DNA of 64,000 nucleotides from Anodontia alba. Taxonomy: Eukaryota > Mollusca > Bivalvia > Lucinida > Lucinidae. Below the pieces are notes generated by a model, which ran no database searches, was not told where the DNA came from, and saw only the letters and a list, made by a program, of their open reading frames with translations. Both the position numbers and the translations under genes were made by a program. Positions within the stretch are counted from its first letter, which is position 1, and every line of letters begins with the position of its first letter. Shown here piece by piece: positions 21,732 through 32,954 of this stretch. The stretch covers positions 56,112,137 to 56,176,136 of the forward strand of contig OZ024827.1 in NCBI GenBank assembly GCA_964016985.1, given 5' to 3'.

Positions 21732-22050
21732 CATGCATTGGCTATGGATTCACAACACTTAAGATTCAATCAAACTGATGGTTCAGTTTCCTTGATGCTT
21801 AAAACTGGCTTCTTAGCGAAAAACCAGCTTCCTTCTGTTAAACCAGACCCTATTGTTGTTCCTAGTCTTGCTCGAATATTTAAAAGGGAACATCTGGACA
21901 GGCTTCTTTGCCCCGTTAGGTCTCTGAAATTCTATCTTAAAATGACTAGTTCTTATCGCCAGAACAGAACTAGACTTTTTCTTCCCATTAAAGGCAATCA
22001 AGATATTTCTAAAGATACTATCTCGAGATGGATATCTTACACTATTAAAC
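21732..22050 (+). pseudogene. Recombinase C-terminal fragment, copy 1 (truncated by the duplication)
   Basis: Encodes HALAMDSQHLRFNQ through SKDTISRWISYTIK and then runs into the start of the duplicated unit. The HxxR and Tyr boxes are therefore missing from this copy and occur only in copy 2. Confidence 0.85.
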
Positions 22051-22860
22051 AACTCCCATTATATGTCTCTTCAGTACAAGACTACAAAGCACTAGCGATA
22101 GATGCTCTGTCCATGGACTGGAATCATCTTCATGCATATGCTTTTCCTCCTTTTATTCTGATTCCTGCTGTTCTGGAAAAAATCCGACAACATCAGTGCA
22201 GAATAGTTCTGATAGCTCTGTTCTGGCCACAACAACAGTGGTTCTCAGAACTTCTTCTCTTAGTGTCAGCCCCAATTCGTCTGCCACTAATTCCAAGACT
22301 CTTGACTCAATCCAAAGGAAGATTTGTTCATCAAAACGTCCCACTTCTCGACCTTCACGCTTGGGAGTTATCAAACAATCAATCAGAGATAAAAAATTTT
22401 CGCAAAACATTGCAGATTTTGTCTCTAGATCAAGAAGAACATCTACACAAAAAGTCTACGATGCAAAATGGACCATCTTCTCTAATTGGTGTCATACAAA
22501 AAAGGTTAATCCGATCTCGGCCCCTATTACTGTTATAGCCGATTTCTTAATCTTTCTTTTCTTGGAAAAGAAATGCCAAATCAGTACTATTAAAGGTTAT
22601 AGATCTATGATCTCTAACACTCTTAAATTTAAAACTGGTAATAGAATCGGATCCAGTCTTATCTGAACTTATCAGGTCTTTCGAACTGCAACGACCAGTA
22701 CAAAGATCTCTTACACCTAAATGGGACTTATCGTGGGTTTTAGTATTTAGTATGTCTACAAAAACCACCCTTTGAACCTCTTGAAAAGGCTTCTAAATTT
22801 CACTTTACTATTAAGACAGCCTTTCTCTTAGCTCTTGCCATGCTAAAAGGTGTAGCGAAA
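22051..22860 (+). pseudogene. Recombinase N-terminal part, copy 2
   Basis: Near-identical to 20585-21396, with a frame break near 22667 ('ggatccagtcttatctgaac', 4 bases shorter than copy 1), an insertion near 22745 and a 1-base loss near 22839 ('gccatgct'). It is cut by the second MITE copy at the same TA. Confidence 0.85.
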
Positions 22861-22862
22861 TA

Positions 22863-23193
22863 CAGTCGACTCTCGTTATCTCGAATTCCAAGGGACTCTC
22901 TGAAATACTTCGAGATATCCGTACCTCGACATATCAGATTTGCAGAGTTCAGGAAAAAAATAATTCGATTAACCACATTTAATAAATATATATGAATTGG
23001 ACTCCTGAATTTAGAGATATATTGAAAATATTGTGGAAAAGAGGAGAAATTGCTCCTTAGGAGCAATTTCTCCTCTTTTCCACAATATTTTTTACCTGTT
23101 GTTAGATTTCCATGATTAGGCAGGGACCAGATTTTCACTTCGAGATAAGCGGTTATTCAAGATAAGTGAGTTCAAAATAGCGAGAGTCAACTG
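22863..23193. mobile_element. pogo/Tigger-like MITE, copy 2
   Basis: Same 331-bp length, terminal repeats and position in the recombinase as copy 1; flanking TA at 22861-22862 and 23194-23195; palindrome at 23025-23091. It arose by the tandem duplication, not by a second insertion. Confidence 0.9.
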
Positions 23194-23195
23194 TA

Positions 23196-23783
23196 CATGC
23201 ATTGGCTATGGATTCACAACACTTAAGATTCAATCAAACTGATGGTTCAGTTTCCTTGATGCTTAAAACTGGCTTCTTAGCGAAAAACCAGCTTCCTTCT
23301 GTTAAACCAGACCCTATTGTTGTTCCTAGTCTTGCTCGAATATGTAAAAGGGAACATCTGGACAGGCTTCTTTGCCCCATTAGGTCTCTGAAATTCTATC
23401 TTAAAATGACTAGTTCTTATCGCCAGAACAGAACTAGACTTTTTCTTCCCATTAAAGGCAATCAAGATATTTCTAAAGATACTATCTCGAGATGGATATC
23501 TTACACTATTAAACTTACCTACAGGAAACTCACTAAACGAGACATTTCTTTCCTTAAAATCAAAGCTCATGAAGTTAGAGCTCTTTCCTCTTCCTGGGCT
23601 TTCTTTGACAAAGTTCCTCTCAATGATATCCTTCAAGCAGCGGTTTGGAATCGATCATCAACCTTTGCTAGATTCTACCTCAGGTACATGTCTCAACAAG
23701 CAGAAAATCTACAAAGTTTGGGTCCCATTGTGGTGGCCCAAAAAGTGGTGGGGGGCCAACAGCATTCAGCTATGGAAGTATAG
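23196..23783 (+). pseudogene. DIRS-3 recombinase C-terminal part, copy 2 (with HxxR and Tyr)
   Basis: Residues counted from the Met at 23202: MAMDSQHLRF (start), SKDTISRWIS (91-100), KAHEVRALSS with the HxxR box at 123-126, and STFARFYLRYMS with the likely nucleophile Tyr159. It stops at 23783. This half is uninterrupted and is the best preserved coding segment of the window, but it is cut off from the box I Arg by the MITE. Confidence 0.88.
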
Positions 23784-24041
23784 TCTACGTCAACAGCCTC
23801 CTACAGCTGCTGCTACTCTAGAAAGGTACTTAATATACACTAATAATGTTATATTATACCTTTTAATTGATATATCTTAACCCTGGATTATCTTTATCCT
23901 TGGTTTAAAGGACATTTATTATTGCTTTATGCATTAATTTAGTCCTTTATTTGATATATCTAAGTTTGGGTTTCCTAAGTCTAAATCAGAAGTTGGGACC
24001 TATTTATTAGGAGAAATCCTCCCTCCTATTCTGCAAATTCT

Positions 24042-24136
24042 AGCACATTATCTATAGGTTAATGTATTGTGCAGTTAAAATGAAGTTTTTTAAAAGTAAA
24101 ACATATTTTAACTAGCAATACTTAACCTATAGATAA
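24042..24136 (+). repeat. DIRS-3 internal complementary region
   Basis: The first ~39 bases equal the reverse complement of the left end at 14629. The remainder equals the reverse complement of the right end at 24345-24404. It lies about 60 bases before the right terminal repeat. Confidence 0.9.
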
Positions 24137-24198
24137 GTATTTATGGTCCCACCTCCCACCCTTGCTCTTTTTTCCTAATTGTGTATTGTTTTACACAT

Positions 24199-24404
24199 AA
24201 AAGAAACTGACACGTGATCAATTGAGCGGGAGGAATTACATCACACAGGTAACTGTTTAAAGGGACCTTCTGAATTAAGACTTTATCATGACTGAAAGGT
24301 CGTTTTTCTGTGGAGGGGATGAAAAACAGAATAGAATAGCACATTATCTATAGGTTAAGTATTGCTAGTTAAAATATGTTTTACTTTTAAAAAACTTCAT
24401 TTTT
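24199..24404 (+). repeat. DIRS-3 right inverted terminal repeat
   Basis: Starts 'aaaagaaactgacacgtgat', inverted match of 14629-14807, with the right-specific extension 'tatgttttacttttaaaaaa' and 'cttcatttt' at the end. DIRS-2 DNA resumes at 24405. Confidence 0.9.
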
Positions 24405-25076
24405 GAACTAGACTTAAAATTCTATATATATATTTATTCTTGGAAAATGAATTAAGAATTATCGGTTACGATCAAATTAGCAATTCATTGAATAAGTGTA
24501 GAAAATACTTCCATCTATAATTAAAATAACTTATATCTCTCTTTATTCGCTACAAAGAGATTAACTTCTTAGATATTCACCTTATTCGGCTCCAAGGCAA
24601 AGGTGAATTCTATAAAACGCGTTATTTCTAAGAAGAAAAATATACACGAAATCTAAAAATTTTTCTTCTTTCCTTCCATGTTTTTCTACATACTCCCGAT
24701 ATGTATCAGCATGTAATCTAGGGAATAAGTTAATAAGAAAGTAGCAATCGATCCTCTCTACTTTCTATTAATATTACATTCATAAGGTATCAGAAATCTA
24801 CATGAATTAGATAACTGAAGAGTTTATTTATTTATCTGCTACCTCTCTAGATTACGATTAGAAACTCTAGTTGAGATACATATTTCCTTTTGCTTTTGTA
24901 CATGGAAAATAGCTGATCCGTTATGCTATGATTCCATATTATACTATCTATTGATTAATTATATAAGAGTCTAGGTCAGTCGTGCTCTGTCTAAACTCTG
25001 CTATAAAATAATAAATAAGAAGAAAATCTTATATTTAGGCATATATAATTCGATACTTTCTTTACTGTGCCTTTTT

Positions 25077-26964
25077 TAGCTCACCTGAGCTCTGCTCAGG
25101 ATGAGCTATTGTGATCACTTTTCGTCCGTCGTCCGTCCGTCCGTCCGTCCGTCCGTCCGTGCGTCCGTCCGTCCGTCCGTCCGTCCGTCCGTTAACATTT
25201 TCAAACGACTTCTCCTCTGAAGCCGCTGAGCCAATTTTGCTCAAATTTCATATGGAGCCTCCTTAGGGTGGGGGAACGAAAGATTGCTAAAATGGTCGCG
25301 GTCCGTCGACTAAGATGGCCGCCATGCCCATATATGGTAGAAACCTTTAAAAATCTTCTTCTCCATAACCGAGGATGCCTTGGGGCTGAATCTTTGCATG
25401 AATCATCGGGGACGGGAGGTTTACCAAAGTTGCTAAAAGAATTGTCGTACGTTGACGTTTGACCTTTTTACAGCAAGGTCAAGTTCGCTTCCTTATGCAT
25501 TTATATGAGCTCTATACATTTGAATGGGAAAATTGTTAAGAGTTTCAAACGACTTCTCCTCAGAAGCCTCTGAGCTAATTTTGTTCAAATTTCATATGGA
25601 GCCACCTTAGGGTGGGGAAACAAAAGATTGCTAAAATTGTCGCGGTCCGTTGACCAAGATGGCCGCCATGCCCATATATGGTAAAAACCTTTAAAAATCT
25701 TCTTCTCCATAACTGAGGATGCCTTGGGGCTGAATCTTTGCACGAATCATCGGGGACAAGAGGTCAACCAAAGTTGCTAAAAGAATTGTCGTACGTTGAA
25801 GTTTGACCTTTTTACGGCAAGGTCAAGTTCGCTTCCCTATGCATTTGTATGAGCTCTATACATTTGAATGGGAAAATTGTTAAGAGTTTCAAACGACTTC
25901 TCCTCTGAAGCCTCTGAGCTAATTTTGTTCAAATTTCATATGGAGCCACCTTAGGGTGGGGGAACGAAAGATTGCTAAAATTGTCATGGTCTGTTGACCA
26001 AGATGGCCGCCATGTCCATATATGGTAAAAACCTTTAAAAATCTTCTTCTCCATAACCGAGGATGCCTTGGGGCTGAATCTTTGCATGAATCATCGGGGA
26101 CGAGAGGTCAACCAAAGGTGCTAAAAGAATTGTCGTACGTTGATGTTTGACCTTTTTACGGCAAGGTCAAGTTCGCTTCCCTATGCATTTGTATGAGCTC
26201 TATACATTTGAATGGGAAATTGTTAAGAGTTTCAAACGACTTATCCTCTGAAGCCTCTGAGCTAATTTTGTTCAAATTTCATATGGAGCCACCTTAGTGT
26301 GGGGAAACAAAAGATTGCTAAAATTGTCGCGGTCCGTTGACCAAGGTGGTCGCCATGCCCATATATGGTAAAAACCTTTAAAAATCTTCTTCTCCAGAAC
26401 CGAGAATGCCTTGGGGCTGAATCTTTGCACAAATCATCGGGAAGGAGAGGTCTACCAAAGTTGCCAAAAGAATTGTCGTACGTTGACATTTGACCTTTTT
26501 ATGGCAGGATCAAGTTTGCTTCCCTATGCATTTGTATGAGCCCCATACATTTGAATAGGAAAATTGTTGAGAATTTTAAATTTCTTCTTCTCTGAAGCCA
26601 CTGAGCCAAATTTGCTCACATTTCATATTGTGCCTTCTTAAGTCAGGGGAACGAAAGATTGCTAAAATGGTCGCGGTAGGTCGACCAAGATGGCCACCAT
26701 GCCCATATATGGTAAGACCTTTTAAAAATCTTCTTCTTCAGAACTGAGGATGCCTTGGGGCTAAATCTGTGCACAAATCATCAGGGACAGGAGATCTACC
26801 AAAATTGCTGAAAAGATTATCGTACATTGACATTTGACCTTTTTACGGCAAGGTCAAGTTTGCTTCCCCATGCATTTGTATGAGCCCCATAACATTTATA
26901 TGGGAAAATTGTTGAGAATTTGACGACTTCTCTGAAGCCACTGAGCCAAATTTGCTCAGATTTT
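25077..26964 (+). mobile_element. Family C element (344-bp unit), 3' end lost
   Basis: 5' end TAGCTCACCTGAGCTCTGCT, then a (GTCC)n tract at about 25125-25190, then about five units of 344 bp containing 'gaggatgccttggggctgaa', 'aagatggccgccatgcccat' and 'aaggtcaagttcgcttcc'. It has no 3' hairpin of its own: inside the next unit, at 'ttgctcaga', it runs straight into family B copy 2. Confidence 0.72.
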
Positions 26965-28026
26965 TAGCTCACCTGAGCATGAAGTGCGCATGGTGAGCTA
27001 TTGTGGTCAGTCAATGTCCGTCGTCCATCATGGGTCATGCGGCGTGAACAATTGCTTTAAAGGCCTACTCTTCCTACACACCAGGGCCAATTGACTCGAT
27101 ACTTGGTAGGAAGCATCAGGGTGAAATGTAGATAAAAAAAATAGCTAAAATCGTTCCGATCGGAAATCCAAGATGGCCGCCATGGCCGCCATCTTGAAAA
27201 TCTTTTTCGCTTCTTCTCCTGAACCGAAAGGCCAATTGACTCCAAACTTGCTAGGAAGCATCAGGGTGACTTGTAGATCAAATATAGCTAAAATCGTGTC
27301 GGTCCAAATTCCAAGATGGCCACCATGGCAGCCATCTTGAAAATCTATTTTTCGCTTCTACTCCGAAACCCAAAAGCCAGTTGACTCCAAACTGGTTAGG
27401 AAGCATTGGGGTGACTTATAAATCAAAAATAGCTAAAATTGTGCTGATTAGAAATCCAAGATGGCCACCATGGCAGCCATCTTGAAAAGCTATTTTTCGC
27501 TTCTTCTCCTGAACCGAAAGGCCAATTGACTCCAAACTTGCTAGGAAGCATCGGGATGACTTGTACATAAAAAATAGCTCAAATCGTGCCAATTAGAAAT
27601 CCAAGATGGCCTCCATGACAGCCATCTTGAAAATCTATTTTTCGCTTCTTCTCTTAAAACTAAAAGTCAATTGACTTGAAACTTAGTAGGAAGCATCAGG
27701 GTGACTTGTAGATCAGAAAATAGCTATAATCATTCCGATCGGAAATCCAAGATGGCAGCCATCTTGAAAATCTATTTTTTGCTTCTTCTACTGCACCGAA
27801 ATGCCAGTTGACTCAAAAGTTGGTAGGAGGCATTGGGGGTGACTTATTTTACTTGTAACGTTTAGAAAATTTCAGCATTTTAACCTTGTAAGCAAGATAT
27901 TTCAAAAACTGTTTAAGCCATTGCCTTGTCATAAGAGTATTGGAAAAATGTTGCATGCCATCTGCATATCTGCAGTGGCGGTTTCACTCAGGTGAGCGAG
28001 TTGTGGCCCGTGGGCCTCTTGTTTAT
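26965..28026 (+). mobile_element. Family B element, copy 2 (complete ends)
   Basis: 5' end TAGCTCACCTGAGCATGAAG, 'gtccgtcgtccatc', then ~130-145-bp units with 'ccaagatggccgccatggcc' and 'aaaggccaattgactccaaa'. The 3' end is CTCAGGTGAGCGAG, hairpin GGCCCGTGGGCC and CTCTTGTTTAT. Subterminal inverted repeats and the 3' hairpin are intact. DIRS-2 resumes at 28027. Confidence 0.75.
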
Positions 28027-29593
28027 TTTTCTTCTGGATCATTGAAGACTATGATAGTAATGTACTAGATAATTTTGTCTCAGTTAGAATCTATTAAGCT
28101 GACAATTCTTCATCTGGGAATAATAATTTTACTATGATTACGATTGGAAATTATTTAGGAAGGTTTAAAACTTATAATCAACTAGACCTAATCTATGTAT
28201 ATTATAGGTCTACATTATCTTTTTTGAGGAATAGTTTGGCTTCGACTAGCTCTATACCTCTACTATTTCACTTATAACTGGAGTCCATGTCAATCAAAAT
28301 TTCTCACACTTTTGGTATAGACAATGGATATATATTCAGTAAAAGCATTAATTTATTCAGTATGTGACTGATTATTATTGCCTAAATTACATATTATAAA
28401 CAATATTTTTCCATTTGATTATTTATTGGCTTTGTAACTGTTCAGAAACTGTCAAAGTCACTTATTTCTTTCCTCTAAACTTTCCGAAGGCTTAGATTAT
28501 ATTTTTATTTTAAAAATGCTTAGAGGGTAATTAACGATATTTTACCTCATAATAGCAGATATTATTATATTCAAATTAATCATCCCTTTGTTCTACTCTG
28601 TACGTTGTAGGTTTAGACAATGGGGAAAACATCCTTAATTACGATTCAGTAAAGAAATAAGATATATTTCATTATCTCTTTACCCTTTTTATGTTTACAT
28701 TAGTTAAAGGGATCAATAGTTCTTCTCGCTAAGAGTTCAAGTTCTGTTTGCGAGTAATGGAAAGATTAATATCTTGATTTCCATTTCGCATTAAGAATGG
28801 TCCATATATAGATAAATATCTTTCCGAAACTGGATATTTATACTTTACACACGATAAGTAATTTCAAGACGTTTCGATGATTATGAAATGCACTGTCTCA
28901 ATTCATAATATAGAATTTGTTTATATAAACTTCACAACGTAGTAAGTGCTGCACCTACGTTTCCGGTCAGATCTTACTTTTTGTGATACGTTTTCGAACA
29001 TACTGGAAGTTTTCCGATTATACATTCGGTAAATAAACTTTCGAGTAGCATTTACGCTTTAAAACATTCAGATTATTTGATAATATTTGGAGATAATATA
29101 TAATACCGATATTTATATATCTATCTTCATTAATTATCTTTCTCAACTTGTTTTTAAATTTAGACTGACCTTCTTGCTACGTTCCAGGTCTAAATCTAAC
29201 TAACATTATGGACCCGTCACTTTTTGTAACAGATAAAATATTTCCTAAACAATTTTTAACAGTTTTTTTCTTAGTATTCAGTGCGCTACGACTACATGAA
29301 TACTTAGAAATAATTTCAATTCTGCGCTTGTTAAACTAAGCTTAAAACAAGCTCTAGTTTTTTGAATGAATACTATCCTTTGACCCAGTTCAAGGAGACA
29401 CATCCATTTAGATCCCATTATCTCTTTTTCAGTCTACAAAATTTTGATGACTAAGAACTCATTTTCTACCTACGAATACAGAATAATGAGTCACTGTTGT
29501 TGCATATTTGGTTAAAGATTGAACGAATTTTATCTTAAATCTATATGACTTTAAATTAATAATTACCTATATTATTTCAAATTTATACATGTT
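28027..29593 (+). other. DIRS-2 internal DNA, decayed
   Basis: AT-rich, no frame. 28190-28400 aligns with 45-290 of DIRS-1, and 29380-29520 with the DNA around the G insertion of DIRS-1. It provides the empty site (29454-29475) for that G copy. Confidence 0.7.
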
Positions 29594-31306
29594 TTGAAAA
29601 ACGGGACATATTATGTTACGGGATATGGCGTCCGTCCGTACGTAAACTTTTTCGTTTCCGGCTAACTCCTCCTACAGTTTACATCCGATCAAGCTGAAAC
29701 TTGGTATATAGTTAGACCATGATGTGGCGCAGCGCATATTGTTTCGGGGTTACAGTCCACCAAATGTTTGCAGTGTTATGCCCCTTAGAAAATTTCTGTA
29801 AACTTTTCATTTCCGGTTAACTCCTTTTACATTTTACATCCAATCAAGCTGAAACTTCATATATAGTTAGACCATGATGTGTAGCAGTGCATGTTGTTTC
29901 GAGGTTACAGTCCACCAAATATTAGCAGAGTTATGCCCCTTTGAAAATTTCAATTGACTTTTCGTTTTAGGCTAACTCCTCCTACAGTTTACATCTGATC
30001 AAGATGAAACTTGATTTGTAGTTAGACCATGATGTGGAGCAGCGCATATTGTTTCAAGGTTACAGTCCACCAAATATTAGCAGAGTTATACCCCTTTGAA
30101 GATTTCTATTAATTTTTCGTTTCTGGCTAAATCCTCCTACAGTTTACATCCAATCAAGCTGAAACTTCATGTACAGTGAGACCATGATGTGGTGCAGCGC
30201 ATATTGTTTAGCGGTTACAGTCCACCAAATATTAGCAGAGTTATGCCCTTTGAAAATTTCAGTAAACTTTTCGTTTCTGGCTAAATCCTCCTACAGTTTA
30301 CATCCTATCAAGCTGAAATTTTATTTGTAGTTAGACCATGATGTGGAGTAGTGCATAGTGTTTTAAGGTTACAGTCCACCAAATATTAGCAGAGTTAAAC
30401 CCCATTGAAAATTTCTATTAATTTCTATTAATTTTTTGTTTCCGGCTAAATCCTTCTATAGTTTACATCGGATCAAGCTGAAACTTCATAAATAGTTACA
30501 CAATGATGTGGAGCAGCACATATGATTTCGAGGTTACAGTGCACCAAATATTTGCAGATTTATGCCCCTTTGAAAGTTTTTTTGTAAACTTTTCGCAGCA
30601 TATAGTGAGCAAATTTTATTTTATAATATGTATATTTTTTTGCAAATAACTAAAGTTTTGGTCATATGGGAAAGATATTGATTGTTTCTTTTTTTTTTTT
30701 TTTTTTTTTTTTTTCTTTTTTTATTAGATTTGCAAGGAAAGGTTGCCATTATTAAATCTTTATGAATACATAATTCTTTTTGGATTTTTTTTTTTTTTTA
30801 ATACTCTTCTGATTTGGCTCCCTTGAAGAACAAAAATAAAATCAGTATTAAGCAAGTTAAAGGTTTACAAAAAAATTTCGTACAGCATTTTTTTTTTTTT
30901 TTTATGGTTGTTTATTTTTGTTTTGTTATTGTTTGGTCTGATATTAAAGTATAGAAGTACAGGAAAAACAAATCAGCCAAAGACTCATATGAGCTTATAA
31001 TATAGTCATGCTTCTGTGGTGTGTCCTCCATCAGAAAGCACTTCTCCCTAGAAGCAGTAAACCTCCCTATTTTCCCAGGAGGGAGATGTCACTTCTTCCT
31101 CAATTCCTGGGCCAGCTTGGTCGCTTAGGTTACAGTTCACCAAATATAAGCAGAGATATGCCCCAATGAAATTTTTTTAATTTTTTTTTTTTTTTTTTTG
31201 TATCCATTTATATCCGGAGCACTGAATTATACAGGAGCCAGTTTTTGTGCTACATCTTTTTACTTGCCACGGGTGTATAATGCCCCGCTTGGCAGAGCTC
31301 TTGTTA
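29594..31306 (+). mobile_element. Family H element, copy 1
   Basis: Starts in 'tttgaaaaacgggacatatt', has a brief 'gtccgtccgtacg', then units of about 155 bp ('tccaccaaatattagcagag', 'ctcctacagtttacatccg'). A T-rich distal part has poly(T) tracts (30689-30714 and others). It ends with 'ccacgggtgtataatgcccc' and AGCTCTTGTTA. Copy 2 at 60072-61964 has the same parts. No frame of interest. Confidence 0.68.
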
Positions 31307-32954
31307 CCCTTGCGTCAGGGATCGTGGTAATAATACTATAATTATTACTCTCTATGGTTTACGCATAGATCTCGAGAGTATATATATATATATTTCTTCC
31401 TGAATTCATTTACAAGCACATAATTTGGTATTTCAGGAATTATCAATTTATTCAGAAATAGGTTTTTTACACTATTCATATTCAATTCTAAAATTTAATT
31501 GAATATTTATCTATAAAATTCCGGGCAGTAATGTTATAACAAGTTATATGTTTAATTATTCCTTGCTTAATAAATAGTTACGCTTAACCTTTTATTCATA
31601 GCAGGAATTTGTCCCGTAGTGTAGTTTTAATTTAGTATTCATATATCTTTCTTACTATTCTTAAATATGCATATAGAATAGTAATCCTATCTCTCAACTT
31701 ATAAATTAAGTGTTATAGAGATGATTAATCAGTACTATTGTATAATCTTTCTTCAGAGATTATCACCCTATTACATTCTTTCTGAGTCCTTCTCTTTTTC
31801 TGAACATTTTGATTCGTCATTACAAAGTGGACTTTTAAAATTTTTCTTGATTTCCATGATTATTTACTCAGGAGTACTTTTCATGGCAATCTTCTGGCAT
31901 AGAAAGTTTCTATCCAGTTATTTCCTATTGCTTAATCTCAGCAGTATGGTAAGATTTAGCCAAAATATGACTGTCTTACAGTTAGCTGTGATCAGCCTTA
32001 TTCTTCTCTCTCTTTTTGTCTGTCAAACTCTACGTTATGATGTTGACAGTCTCTTCTTTTATTATTTTGTCCAGGACACGAAACGCCTTTATATGTCCAA
32101 TGACAAATGTATTTATCAATGATTTAGGTTGCCTTTTCCTCCCACCTGTCTTAGGTAACCTCTGTATTATCTTATTGCTTGCCTAAAAATTCGTTAATAC
32201 AATTAGTCTAGCAATAGTTTAAACCATTAATTTTCTGTATACCTTTTCTTCTGATGGATAACTGAGTTACAGTTAAGTTTACTCCATCTACTCACTTATT
32301 ATCTCCCCTTCTTTTAATTTGATCAAAGAGGAATAATTATACAACATTATGGTTATTTCAAGTCTATGGTCTGTTTATCGGAAACGGTCCTATCGCTCCA
32401 ATTAAACAGACTCTAATTAGTTTATAATTCTAATAGCTTAGACTATTACAATTAGATAAGCTTCACATATCTAGAATTTTAGCCAAAATATCTATTATGT
32501 CAGTTATCTATAGGAAACTCCACCGAGTAGACATTTCCTTAATTAAATCAAGCCTCTAGATAGACTACTTATAGTCTAGGCTTTTGTTTGACAAATTTTG
32601 TTCCGAAAATATTATCACTATATTCCTGAGCTTGCATTGCATTGAATATTAAGATTATGTCTCAATGACTCATTTTTCTTTTTGGAGCCAATAGTTGTTT
32701 CCCAAAAAGAAAAAAAGGGGTGTGTGTGTGTGTGTGTGTGGGGTGGGGGGGGGGCAATGTTAGGTCTCTAAGGCTTAAGAACTGGCTTCCTCTAGAGTCT
32801 ACTATTATATATATAAGGTAGTTAGATCATAACACCTTAAAGATATGTTATATTGTGAATCTAGATCATTCTTTCTATTAAATATAGAATTATTAGAATG
32901 TATCTGATTCCTTAGAGTTTCCAGAGTCTTAAACCAGAAGTGGTGGGATATTAT
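31307..32954 (+). pseudogene. DIRS-2 DNA with a recombinase relic
   Basis: 32505-32600 ('atctataggaaactccaccg...ctaggcttttgtttgacaaa') aligns with the recombinase C-terminal DNA of DIRS-3 at 23515-23615. A 133-codon open stretch at 31721-32122 is hydrophobic and matches no DIRS domain in its frame, so it is treated as chance. A (GT)n plus G-run lies at 32720-32754. Confidence 0.65.

Larger units (their letters stand above)
20585..23515 (+). repeat. Tandem duplication (~1.46 kb) of the recombinase region
   Basis: The segment starting 'aactcccattatatgtctc' at 20585 recurs at 22051, an offset of 1,464-1,466. Each unit has the methyltransferase-like/recombinase overlap, the MITE and the first part of the recombinase C-terminus. 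The junction 'cactattaaac' + 'aactcccattatatg' is at 22050/22051. Copy 2 has small indels (for example at 22252 and 22839). Because both units contain the MITE, the MITE insertion came first. Confidence 0.93.
14629..24404 (+). mobile_element. DIRS-3: younger DIRS retrotransposon nested in DIRS-2
   Basis: Left terminus TTTTAACTGCACACTACATT, right terminus '...aaaaaacttcatttt', internal complementary region at 24042-24136. In order it holds a gag-like region, RT, RNase H, methyltransferase-like and tyrosine recombinase regions. DIRS elements integrate with a recombinase rather than an integrase and make no target duplication, and none is seen here. Extra length comes from a family A element (14992-16809), a 331-bp MITE and a ~1.46-kb tandem duplication of the recombinase region. 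All frames carry stops or shifts, so it is inactive. Confidence 0.9.

Noticed and set aside
31721..32122. 133-codon open frame, hydrophobic
   Set aside because: Lies in decayed AT-rich DIRS-2 DNA, matches no expected domain and has no splice or start context.
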